From Phallus indusiatus (Eukaryota > Basidiomycota > Agaricomycetes > Phallales > Phallaceae): 64,000 bases of DNA. Both the position numbers and the translations under genes were made by a program. Location of the stretch: positions 124,001 to 188,000 of the forward strand of contig JAQFWX010000040.1 in NCBI GenBank assembly GCA_027605045.1, written 5' to 3'. Positions 21,801-32,934 of the stretch are shown here, piece after piece (position 1 is the stretch's first letter; each line of letters starts with the position of its first letter). Below the pieces are notes generated by a model that worked only from the letters and a program-made list of their open reading frames with translations, made no database searches and had not been told where the DNA came from.

Positions 21801-22728
21801 GCAGGCGCAGATCGAACACAGTCCGTAGTGCTAAGACCACGGCTCGTTTCTGCAGGCAAAGCATGGGGATTGCCTGTGTAGCTACAGTTGGTTCCCACCA
21901 ACCTGCAGCTACGTATCGCTGAATCTTCTCAGCGAGTAGTGCTTTGAGCGCATCCGGGCACCTGGGAAGGTGGTACCGGATCTTCTTATTGGGTTCAATA
22001 AGAGGAATCTGATGATTCACTTCCCGAAACGGGGGAAGTCGGGAAGGGACAGGGCCGAAAAGGTCACTGTACTTGTTCTTCCAGTACTCGATGAGTGCTG
22101 GGATATTCTCTTCCATCATCTCAGGGACGGAGGAGCTGGAATGTTGGGTGCTGGCTAGCACCATCGTTCCTGTTTCAGGAGCGAGTCCAATCACATGGTG
22201 ATTGGTGTCAATCACCTCGCCGTCGCGGGTGATTGTACCTCTGCTGAAGTCCAGGCAGATGTTGTAGCATCTCAGGAATGGGACGCCAATGATCACATCA
22301 TAGTGATCGATGTTGACGATGTCGAAGTACTCTTGGACATCGATACCTCCGAATTGGATTCGGGTGTACGTTCCATACTGGATGGAAGACTTGCTGCCCT
22401 TGACGGCCAGCTGTAGCACGACAGGTTTGTCGAGCTTGAAGGTTCTTGCTCCGGTGGCAAGAGAGAAATGAGGGGACATGATCATCCCCTGGCATCCACT
22501 GTCGACTAGGCAGTGAGCCAATTGGCCATTAACTGGCCAGAAACCCTCAATGGGTCTCGATGCGTTTCTGTCTCGTGTTGGGGCACGAGAGCTCACTCTA
22601 GCCGTATGGTCATAGAGTGGTTCCTTGCTCGTAGCGAGCGAGGACTCATTGTCATCCAATGGCGATGACTTGTGGACTGCGAAATGCAGTCTGCGCTCCT
22701 CATACTCGTCACCAATTGTGAGGAGCAT
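18895..22728 (-). CDS. Pol polyprotein of the Gypsy chromovirus
   Basis: Residue numbers from the ATG at 22728: aspartic protease with CLVDSG (74-78), reverse transcriptase with AYIDDVFVY (402-410), RNase H with VVTDGS (551-556) and a conserved VADGLSR near 662, integrase HHCC zinc finger (AHQIVGHF..CRSCGTCQ, about 830-870), integrase core with MDFV, a VSDRDARF second aspartate and a later Glu, and a C-terminal chromodomain (EWHVEELLAHRW..FLVQWTLGDTTWEPYSN, about 1180-1225) that marks it as a chromovirus and probably directs integration to particular chromatin. All catalytic signatures seem present. The frame is open upstream of this ATG up to the LTR-A insertion at 22792 and is in the same phase as gag once the insertion and one duplication (398 bp) are discounted, so gag and pol were a single frame. 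In this copy the insertion separates them. Confidence 0.95.
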   Translation of the reverse strand: MLLTIGDEYEERRLHFAVHKSSPLDDNESSLATSKEPLYDHTARVSSRAPTRDRNASRPIEGFWPVNGQLAHCLVDSGCQGMIMSPHFSLATGARTFKLDKPVVLQLAVKGSKSSIQYGTYTRIQFGGIDVQEYFDIVNIDHYDVIIGVPFLRCYNICLDFSRGTITRDGEVIDTNHHVIGLAPETGTMVLASTQHSSSSVPEMMEENIPALIEYWKNKYSDLFGPVPSRLPPFREVNHQIPLIEPNKKIRYHLPRCPDALKALLAEKIQRYVAAGWWEPTVATQAIPMLCLQKRAVVLALRTVFDLRLQNENTEKDVTPFPDQETIRQNVARHKYRSKIDLTEAYEQVRIVPEDVHKTTFATIYGTFKSHVMQQGDCNAPSTFQRLMTHIFRDCIGCSTDAYIDDVFVYSNTIDLHQQHLENAFSRLREAQLYLSSRKVDLYSKRLECLGHIIDDDGIHPDQEKMDKIREWRTPRTYNDVQKFLGLVQYVAAYLPGVAAYTTPLSGCTYNNRPFVWTPLLNKCFDSIKALTRKAPILKPINVDDPDPIWVVTDGSKCGVGAYYGQGPTWQTCRPAGFLSKKFTPAQYNYRTHEHELIAVLEAFLKWEDKLLGRRFTLVTDNEAMVHFKTQPRMSPRQARWYEYLSRFDYETIHVKGVTNNVADGLSRYYEEDAPDEIHPPEVYVNADVRLDPKGDHLPIERRDEVRVNVITRSRVREEPRVEGPSNTMPSDITEAQSDEDILALSAEQDSKLLKAKIEGFAEFTSLIQQGYHKDPVFKLILANPNAHKAFGIKNQLIFTKNQFLRDVLCVPHNAFYKGRRITEIIISEAHQIVGHFGRYKTSQYVRQAYWWKLMIEDIDTFCRSCGTCQTNKGENNHPSGLLKQLPIPNRPWESIGMDFVSPLPVSNGHDFLFVVIDRLTSMVRLMPTTTKLTAKGTAWLYLSEVVRLHGVPDSIVSDRDARFTAKFWQELQRLMGTRLLMSTAFHLQTDGSTERANRSIGQILRSVIQNDQKDWAERIPMVEFAINSSTSETTGFTPFELNYGYLPSLGRKIETNTKFKGVQHFAQQAKWNLMIVHDAIIANRVKQAHYANNSRRDAPEYKEGDLVYLSTRNLNLPKGRVKKLIPRYVGPYKVLSVKDNITVKLELSEELKQRRINPVFHVDLIKPHIANDDERFPRRDTLTAYDFGQPDDAEWHVEELLAHRWSGTREKDFEFLVQWTLGDTTWEPYSNCKDLQALDEYLQLRGVNEPRQLPRLSNHGESRTNNKRPDPIRGSA

Positions 22729-22792
22729 GTATACATTGGGACCATTGTCATCATTGTCCCATTGGTATTGGATTCCCTCGTCGTCCTCAACG

Positions 22793-23185
22793 TGTTAGGG
22801 CTACTCAGCTCACACTAGAGGGAGGGGATCCTAAGCAAAATATATTGAGAGAACTATGCTACTCACCTAGAGGGAGGGGATCCTAAGAGAACAAGCTTAG
22901 GGACCCTCACTCTAGGGACAGCGACTATATACATGAAAAACGATAACGCGGCGTGCGGCCCTGACACAGCTAAGTGCTAGGCGCCCGAACCGAGCCTAAG
23001 CGACATGATGTCACGGGCATCACGTCGGGTACGAGCGCGACGCGCGAGTAGAGAATGCGAAATAGAGACTGAACAAGGGAACGGAAGATAAAAGTAAAAT
23101 ACGGAAATAGTAAATGGAATGGAAATGAAGTGATGCCGATGATAATAAATAGAAAAATGAGAGACGGTGGTAGCGTACCCTGACA
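22793..23185 (-). mobile_element. Solo LTR, family LTR-A (copy 12, reverse) within gag-pol
   Basis: 393 bp, TGTTAGGGCTACTCAGCTC to GTAGCGTACCCTGACA, with perfect 5-bp duplication CAACG (22788-22792 and 23186-23190). It post-dates the Gypsy insertion, which is itself young, so LTR-A has been active recently. Confidence 0.95.
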
Positions 23186-25823
23186 CAACGGGGTCGTTGG
23201 TGGGCTCGTCTTGGGCCACCTCTTCCTCCACAGCTTGTTCAGCTGTGGGGTCTTCCACGTTCTCCTGCGGGGCATTGTTCGATGTCTCGCCAGAGGTCTC
23301 TTCAACCTCTTCGATACGACCCACATTGGCTCGTACCTGTCTCAGTCTGGGGCACGCATTTCTGTAGTGTCCCACCTGCCCACAGTTGAAACATGTGGGA
23401 GGGGTTGTGCTAGTACGATTGTGCGTACTAGTTGGGGCAGTCCTAGTGGTCTGCGAGCTATGGTTCCTCGAGTTTGACGAGCTCGAGGGGCGGTTCCCCA
23501 GTGGGGAGTTACCATTTGTACGCGTCTCGTGAGGACGCGTGGAGGAACCGTGGTTCCTCTGGTTCAAGCGCATATTGTTGGTATGCGCTTGCCTTACCAA
23601 GTTGTTGTGGCTGCTACTGCTGCCACTACCGCTACTACTGCCTCCGCTACTGCTACCTGCTGGGCAGGTAGTGCTTCCTTGAGACGCCGCTACCGAGCGG
23701 CGTTTCTTGAACGCCTCTTCTACTTGAATTGTCAGTAGAAGTAGTTCCTTAGCAGTCATCTGCTCAGGATTGCCGCCTCTGAACGCTACTTCAGTGGCGA
23801 GGCTGTGGTTCAGCCCATCAAGGAACCTCCTCCTGAATGTGTAGTCATCAGGAGGGTGCGCTAGTCTGTTGGCTAGCGTGAGCAGCGCGCTCATGTACTC
23901 GTGTACAGAGTGCGACCCCTGCCGTTCGCGTTCAAATTGAATCGCTACCTCACTTCTAGAGTGGGGTGGCAGGAAACGATCATATAGTCTCCGCAGTGCG
24001 GGGACTAAGGTCCACTCGTGGAGGGGGCGAACGCCTCTCTCCACGTTTTGAGTAAACCATTCTTGGGCCAGCCCTTCTAGGCACATGCCCAGAAAGGATA
24101 TTTGCTCTGCTTGGCTGACTTCTCCAAGCAGGTGGTTTACGCGTAGCCAGCGTAATAGACCCGACACAAAGTTGTCGAAATCTTCGGCTCTGGATGAGCC
24201 GCTGTACGTGGGCGGGAGCCCAATCTTCGCTCCTGCTTTCGCGAGGGGTGAGTTGCCTGGCATCATATCCCTGTTTGCAATCAGGGCTTCTTGAACCATG
24301 GCTATGACGCCCTCGAGTACTGGGGCGTCGTCGCTGAAAGGATCAAATCTTTCAGCACGTTCTTCGTCGAACGGTGTGGCGCGGAGATCCTCGCCATACT
24401 GTGGTCGACGAGCGTATCCATCATATGTATCGATACGCGGTGCTTCTGCTGGATTTGCAGAAGGTTGCCTATGCCCACTGGGCTCGGCACTTTGCCTTGG
24501 CAGTTGTCTGCCAGGTGGTGGCGCTCTGTCATCTGGACGACTAGAGCTTGTGGCTGGATCTGGTGATGGGATTCTATCGCCAGTGATGGCATTATAGCCA
24601 CCTTCAAACACACGAGCATGGCGGACCGCGTTCATACGCGCGTCCCTCGCGATGCGGATTCTATCTTGTATGATCCGCAGTTGCTGCTCGTTGGGAGTGT
24701 CAGTCTCGAGGGAGCCTGCTACGGCTTCCTCGAGTGCATTAGTGGCCGCCTCCACAGCCCGTGCATGTGTACGGATTGCTCTGTCGGAGAGTAGCCCTGC
24801 TATCCTCTGGTATTCGAGGGCAGCTTGAGCGACCACTTCAGCATCCTCTCGTGGGGGTGCTCCATTTCGCGACTGGTTCACCAGTCGCGTGGCTATCTCG
24901 GTGTCGATATAGTCACCAACCGCGTCAGACTCGTGAGGCGGTCGTCTTGTGAAACGGTACATCCGTCTCACTGTTTCTCTGCCAGCCTCTATCTCGGGGC
25001 CGGGGTTCCTAGGAGCTGTATATGCTGTAGCTCCTTGGGTAGGAGGTCTAACAGGACGCGTACTCAGTCCTGGGGTAGCGTTCTGGGAACGTTGCCTGGT
25101 GCCTGTTGGTGCAGGCTCAGGGGATTGGGAATTGCCAGCTGTTGCCGGTGACGGACTGGTGTATGTCGGTCCCGTCGGTGTAACAAACCTAGCTTGTGGG
25201 GCCGGGTTTGTGAATTGATATGCAAGGCGACTCGTCGGCCCTGCTGGTCTAGGACGAGTAGATCCAGTACCTGGTGCAGGCGGATCTACCGCTCTGCTTT
25301 TTCCTTTGTCAGAGCGTGCTTGTGCAGGCTCTGCTTCAGGAGACAAGTCTGTCGTCCTGACCTGGTCCCTGTCAGTGCCCGTGGTAACAGGCTCTGGCTC
25401 GGGGTTTTCAACTCCTGCATTGACGTTCTCGATTAATCGAGCTAGTCTCTGCAGTTCTGACGGGGACATGTTCCCGTTCCTCACGCCATCGAGTAACGAT
25501 GCGTGAACTGCGTTCATGGCCTCATCCCTTCGGATGGACCTATCGCTCCTAACGCTAAGTCTGGAGCGACCAGATGCTACGGACTTTACGTCCTCATCTT
25601 CTTCATCAGCAAGTTGGGGCTGATGTTCCATCGTCTGCGACGCAGGACGAGTGGGATTTTGGGTTGATGCATCCACTCTCTCCCATGTGGATGACTCTTC
25701 TTCGAGGGTTCCTTCCCTAGACGGGTCGGGATTTTCGGTTTGCACTGGCCCGGGTGGGTCAGGCTGATTGGAATCAGGTGTACCACGATCTGGTGCACTC
25801 TGACTCCTGGTAGTAGGAGCCAT
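22977..25823 (-). CDS. Gag of the Gypsy element with an LTR-derived tail
   Basis: The ATG at 25823 (MAPTTRSQSAPDRG) is chosen because the frame opens upstream only at a TTG. The protein has a long Pro/Ser/Arg-rich N-terminus, a retrotransposon gag domain in the middle (ending with the RLYDRFLPP..IQFERERQGSHSVHEYMSALL region) and one CCHC zinc knuckle CFNCGQVGHYRNAC (about residues 811-824) that would bind RNA. After DEPTNDP the frame enters the inserted LTR-A at 23185 and reads about 70 foreign residues to a stop at 22977. The genuine Gag therefore ends in an artificial tail and is cut off from Pol. Confidence 0.92.
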   Translation of the reverse strand: MAPTTRSQSAPDRGTPDSNQPDPPGPVQTENPDPSREGTLEEESSTWERVDASTQNPTRPASQTMEHQPQLADEEDEDVKSVASGRSRLSVRSDRSIRRDEAMNAVHASLLDGVRNGNMSPSELQRLARLIENVNAGVENPEPEPVTTGTDRDQVRTTDLSPEAEPAQARSDKGKSRAVDPPAPGTGSTRPRPAGPTSRLAYQFTNPAPQARFVTPTGPTYTSPSPATAGNSQSPEPAPTGTRQRSQNATPGLSTRPVRPPTQGATAYTAPRNPGPEIEAGRETVRRMYRFTRRPPHESDAVGDYIDTEIATRLVNQSRNGAPPREDAEVVAQAALEYQRIAGLLSDRAIRTHARAVEAATNALEEAVAGSLETDTPNEQQLRIIQDRIRIARDARMNAVRHARVFEGGYNAITGDRIPSPDPATSSSRPDDRAPPPGRQLPRQSAEPSGHRQPSANPAEAPRIDTYDGYARRPQYGEDLRATPFDEERAERFDPFSDDAPVLEGVIAMVQEALIANRDMMPGNSPLAKAGAKIGLPPTYSGSSRAEDFDNFVSGLLRWLRVNHLLGEVSQAEQISFLGMCLEGLAQEWFTQNVERGVRPLHEWTLVPALRRLYDRFLPPHSRSEVAIQFERERQGSHSVHEYMSALLTLANRLAHPPDDYTFRRRFLDGLNHSLATEVAFRGGNPEQMTAKELLLLTIQVEEAFKKRRSVAASQGSTTCPAGSSSGGSSSGSGSSSSHNNLVRQAHTNNMRLNQRNHGSSTRPHETRTNGNSPLGNRPSSSSNSRNHSSQTTRTAPTSTHNRTSTTPPTCFNCGQVGHYRNACPRLRQVRANVGRIEEVEETSGETSNNAPQENVEDPTAEQAVEEEVAQDEPTNDPVVSGYATTVSHFSIYYHRHHFISIPFTISVFYFYLPFPCSVSISHSLLARRARTRRDARDIMSLRLGSGA

Positions 25824-25918
25824 TGAATCCTCCTGCAATAGGAAGGGTTAATTTTGCTTGCTTAATACAGCGGCGGGTTGTTTTTAACGCCTTTGGTGTT
25901 AAAAAAGATGTAACGTTT

Positions 25919-26213
25919 CGTTACTTTTTATAGTGTACCGCGGACGGTACACAAGTTTTATCACGCTGTAGTTTCACACCACGAATAACAGACCAAGGGT
26001 GCTGTATTTTTTTATGGTGTAAAACAAAATGCGCGTGCTGAATCAGCACGCGCGTAGCTACTACTAATGTATAGTTATTACATAATGGCGTTAAGCGCCT
26101 CTGTTATTAGAGTAAGTAATAGTAACTACTGCAGAGGGCGAAGCCCTCTGCATATGCCTAAGTGGCATATACTCAATCCACCGCATGCGGTGGATCCGTT
26201 ACACTAATAATGT
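25919..26213 (-). repeat. 5' LTR of the Gypsy element
   Basis: 295 bp, the same as 16646-16940 but for one base. It precedes gag on the minus strand, so transcription of the element starts here. The gap to the gag ATG is only about 95 bp. Confidence 0.95.
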
Positions 26214-26516
26214 TTCACTATAATTTTTACTACTCCACCTTTACTAATTAATTTCCTTTCTAAGTAATTCCTTATCTTTTAATTACTAATATTTTGCTTT
26301 ATTTGTAGCAGCCCCAAAGTGTATAAATAGGGGCTGATTTCTCTTGTAAATATCAATCTGCCTTATCATCTATACTAGTGCACCATAGTGCTTACCAATT
26401 AAATTGGTCTTTCTCTTTTCTATTTCTTTCTCTTTTCTATCTCTACCTCAAGACTATCAGTAGCAGCCAGCTCAAGTCTTACAACAGCAGCAGCAAGCTC
26501 TGTCTCTGTCATGATC

Positions 26517-28211
26517 CGATTCATGACATCACTTCCGGTAACGTTACATAATCCATATCCGATCATTTACCGTTTATCTCCGTAATCTTATCTCGCTTAC
26601 GTCACTCACGATAAGACCTTCGCGTTCAGTCATCCCCATCAACCTCGCAACTCGAATAGAGACGTACCCGTCTCTCTTAACTCCTGGAACACCCGCGGAA
26701 AGCCCTTTCTAGAATATTCCACGCACGTTCCGGTTATGAGATCATAGATGACGGACGTAGGTCCATGTATGCACAGCTCTCATCCCTGCACACCTCATGT
26801 TCATCACATGAGACATCATACCCTGCATATATTGATGTAACTTACGAATCTCACGACTTGTTTGTATTTCTCAAGTTCGGAATCTATTTCGAACTGAGCT
26901 AGAATTATTTATCTGACGTGTATATAAACCCTAGCATACACTGGAGATATTGTAGGGTTTGACCAAAAAAAGGATCCTAAAAAAATTATAGTTCGAGGTA
27001 TAGGCATATGACAATTCACTAACTTGTAATATAATATTATAACTAATACTCAGATCAAGGGATTCTGACTTGAAAAATTGTCAGTATGTTGCTATTTTTA
27101 TCTTAGTTAAATTATGTAGGAATTTTTACTTATATAACACTATCAATAACTTTTTCTTTTCAATCAAACAGTATACAAAGTAAAACATATATTATTATTA
27201 ACTATAGCTGAAAATTATATAATGAAGTTAATATAATTACTTATCAATACAATTTTTCATCATAATTTTGAGGGAGTGAGAAATATTGAGTTTCTGTGTA
27301 ATTAAAACTTAAGGTCACAATATGTGACATTAGAGTTTTCTCAAAATTTTCCAGAAATCCATGTATTATTAAGGTTTTCCCAGGAAAACTCTGATATTAC
27401 ACAATGTAATCTCATGCTTAAAATTAAGGTTTTTCCACGCATCTAAATTATAATAGAAATATATTTTCACAATAAATATAAAAAAGATTTTTAAAACATT
27501 CTTCAATATAGATGATGATCATATAAGTTTCATTCTATTCATTATTTTACTGAATGGATAATATTAATCGTAGCTTATATGATAAAGAATTATTACATAA
27601 TTTGGTTAAGATAATTATAACAGTATACTGATAATTTTGCAAGCCAGAATCCCTTGATCTGAGTATTAGTTATAATATGATTTTGCAATTTGGTAAATTG
27701 TCAATAGCCTATGCCTCGAACCATAATTTTGTTAGGATCCTTTTTTTGGCTAAACCCTACAATGTCTCCAGTGATACACGTAGATAGTTCTTCAGACTTA
27801 ATATCGAATGTAGTTCGATATCTCTATAAAACTCTCTTTTCTCTTACTCTCTTCATCATTGAACGTCGAGATCGTGCCTCGAGACTTGCAGCGACGGAAG
27901 CCATCCGTCGTTGCCGAGAGTTACATCTCAAAGCTTTCTTCATTATCGTTGAGCTTGATATCATTCAATACGAGATACAGCTCGCGGCTCTCGAAGCTCG
28001 GAACGCACATATCCGTAACGTCCTTGACGAACTCGACGCTCGTGACGAACGTCAGGACAAATCCTGAAGAAGACTGTCGTGGCACAATCTCTTATAGATT
28101 GAGGCCAAGTCCTGACTGTCGTCAACCAACGGTGACAGTTATTGGTATTATATTCAGCGACTAAAATACATTACAGTATCTATTACCGTTCCCGGATATC
28201 GGTACTTGACA
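26517..28211 (+). mobile_element. Solo LTR, family LTR3 (copy 2), carrying a CACTG MITE
   Basis: TGTCATGATCCGATTCATG to CGGTACTTGACA, with perfect 5-bp duplication GTCTC (26512-26516 and 28212-28216). The long MITE at 26939-27773 splits it; net length is about 857 bp. It retains the small open frame ending DELDARDERQDKS (stop at 28065-28067). Confidence 0.92.
26939..27773. mobile_element. CACTG-ended MITE, long family (copy 3)
   Basis: 835 bp, CACTGGAGATATTGTAGGG to CCCTACAATGTCTCCAGTG, with 3-bp duplication ATA (26936-26938 and 27774-27776). LTR3 copy 1 near 15620 gives the empty site (CTAGCATACACGTAG), fixing the boundaries. The interior is inverted relative to copies 1 and 2. Confidence 0.95.
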
Positions 28212-28614
28212 GTCTCACCCTCAATAACAAGACCTTTGTTGCCAGACTAGGTTCCCTCTAAACAGCTCTTTTATTTGCAACAGTACAAGGTGCCTATACC
28301 TTGAACCAGAGCAAATACATTACATGACCTCACAAGGCACCCTAGGGTGCCACCCTTGAACAGCCTTAGTACAAACACGAAGCACCCGACTGATCTCCAT
28401 GGGATCCGAGGAGACAAAAACAGAAATCAAAGAAATCGGAAAAATGGGAAACGGGAGAGAACTACAAGAAATGATGGAAAATGGCAAAGTGCGGAAATCG
28501 AAGGAAATCGAAGTACGAAATGAAATCAAGAGAAATCAAATAAAATGAAAAACTGGGTGAAGCTAGTGTATCGTAACAACCCTTCGCACACTTTGACGTG
28601 TTTGTGTCAGGGTA

Positions 28615-29000
28615 CGCTATCGCCGTCTCTCATTTTTCTCTATTTATTATCATCAGTATCACTCTATCTCCATTATATTTATCATTCCTGTACTTCGTCT
28701 TTATCTTCCATTTATTATTTCTGTCTCTATTCCCATTTCTCTACTTGCACGCGTTGTGTGCTCGTACCCAGTGTGATGCCCGTGACATCATGTCACTTAA
28801 GTTCGGCTTGGGTGCCTGGCACTTAGCTATGTCAGGGCCGCATGCCGCATCATCGTTTTATGTATATAGTAGCTGTACCTAGAGTGAGGGTCCCTAAGCT
28901 TGTTCTCTTAGGATCCCCTCCCTCTAGGTGAGTAGTATAGTTCCCTCAATATATTTACTTAGGATCCCCTCCCTCTAGTGTGAGCTGAGTAGCCCTAACA
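28615..29000 (+). mobile_element. Solo LTR, family LTR-A (copy 13, diverged, unmatched flanks)
   Basis: 386 bp, TGTCAGGGTACGCTATCGCC to AGCCCTAACA. It is more diverged than the others (many C-to-T-type changes). Flanks GTTTG and TACAG do not match, and the right flank is a fragment of a Gypsy-type LTR, so the junction is probably a recombination product. Confidence 0.85.
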
Positions 29001-29165
29001 TACAGCATGATAAAATCTGTGTACCGCACACAGTACACTATACAAAGTAACGAAACGTTACAGTCTTATCATGAGTGACATAAGCATGATAAGATAATGG
29101 AGATGAATGGTAAATGATCGGATATGGATTATGTAACGTTACCGGAAGTGATGTCAGGAATTGGA
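29001..29165 (-). repeat. Fragments of a Gypsy-type LTR and of LTR3 (reverse)
   Basis: 29001-29061 is a diverged reverse copy of the start of the Gypsy LTR, ending AAGTAACGAAACGTTACA. 29062-29160 matches, in reverse, the first ~100 bp of LTR3 (GATCGGATATGGATTATGTAACG). No duplications were found. Confidence 0.7.
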
Positions 29166-29696
29166 TCATAACACGGATCGAACTGATGTGACCCATTCAA
29201 GGATCTGGAATTGTGTGCATCCTTACACGTCACATGTCCAAAGTTCGCATTTTTGATCCTGGCACTCCATGGCCACTGTATCCCATGTTCAAGGACACAG
29301 ATGGGCCGAGATTTCGAATGCTTTACGGGTGGGGAAGGGGGGAAGGGGAGCATGTTAGGGTGTGACATAACCTATGTCACATGTCACATAGTCGTACACA
29401 AGGCTTGGAGCCGGTTTGAGCCGGCTCAGCAACAGCTATTGAACCGAGTCAGCTCTTTCCCAGCGGCTTTCGAAAATCGGTTCGTCTCGGCTTAGATTTG
29501 GCTCGGCTACCGGCTTAGCCGCTGCTGAGCTAAGCCATGGGCAACACTAAGGTATACCTGTGTACCCGAAAGAAGATATGGATTCTCTCCGTGTTGCCAT
29601 ATTTGGATAGTATTTGGAACTCCGACATAGACATAAATACCATAGTCTCTTTTGCCTCCTACTTGTCACTGGCCTTAGCATCTCATATGGCAACAG
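29166..29696. other. Spacer between transposon island and prp43 copy 1
   Basis: No gene. 29165-29225 repeats the motif string found at 13770-13811. 29400-29545 is crowded with AGCCGG/CGGCT motifs and ends GCCATGGGCAACACTA, resembling a hAT-type end without a visible partner. From about 29570 the sequence matches the region upstream of prp43 copy 2 (GAAAGAAGATATGGATTCTC), so the promoter was duplicated with the gene. Confidence 0.5.

Positions 29697-32934
<3,238 letters not shown>

Larger units (their letters stand above)
16646..26213 (-). mobile_element. Full-length Gypsy/Ty3 chromovirus with an extra ORF
   Basis: LTRs of 295 bp at both ends (16646-16940 and 25919-26213) differ by one base as I read them, and a perfect 5-bp duplication CTAAT (16641-16645 and 26214-26218) bounds the element. 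Reading on the minus strand the order is 5' LTR, gag-pol, ORF3, polypurine tract, 3' LTR. A solo LTR-A at 22793-23185 splits gag from pol. Near-identical LTRs and open frames show a very recent insertion. The whole element is tiled with short perfect inverted repeats (see findings). The primer-binding site after the 5' LTR (below 25919) could not be matched to a tRNA by eye. Confidence 0.96.
16318..28368. mobile_element. Non-autonomous element with hAT-like ends, inflated to 12 kb by nested insertions
   Basis: Perfect 34-bp terminal inverted repeats (TAAGGCTGTTCAAGGGTGG...), themselves containing the palindrome GGCACCCTAGGGTGCC. Flanked by the perfect 8-bp duplication GTACAAAC (16310-16317 and 28369-28376). 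Own sequence remains at 16318-16645, 26214-26516 and 28212-28368; the rest is the Gypsy element and LTR3 copy 2. The remaining ~0.8 kb encodes no transposase. A TATA-like GTGTATAAATAGGGG is at about 26319. Confidence 0.88.
16170..28578 (-). mobile_element. Solo LTR, family LTR-A2, split by a 12-kb insertion
   Basis: The left piece (16170-16317) starts TGTTAGGGCGACTCAGGGC and has two near-repeats of CTAGAGGAGGGAAAACCTAAG. The right piece (28377-28578) ends GTGTATCGTAACA. A perfect 5-bp duplication ACCCT lies at 16165-16169 and 28579-28583, proving the two pieces were one unit of roughly 350 bp. It is a diverged relative of LTR-A: same architecture and hairpin, different sequence. Confidence 0.85.

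Noticed and set aside
25880..25918. tRNA primer-binding site next to the Gypsy 5' LTR
   Set aside because: The sequence after the LTR (minus strand TCTTTTTTAACACC) could not be matched to a tRNA 3' end without a database, so it is not annotated.
27711..27858. N-terminal extension of the LTR3 ORF across the MITE border
   Set aside because: The extension is MITE sequence joined by insertion; copy 1 lacks it.
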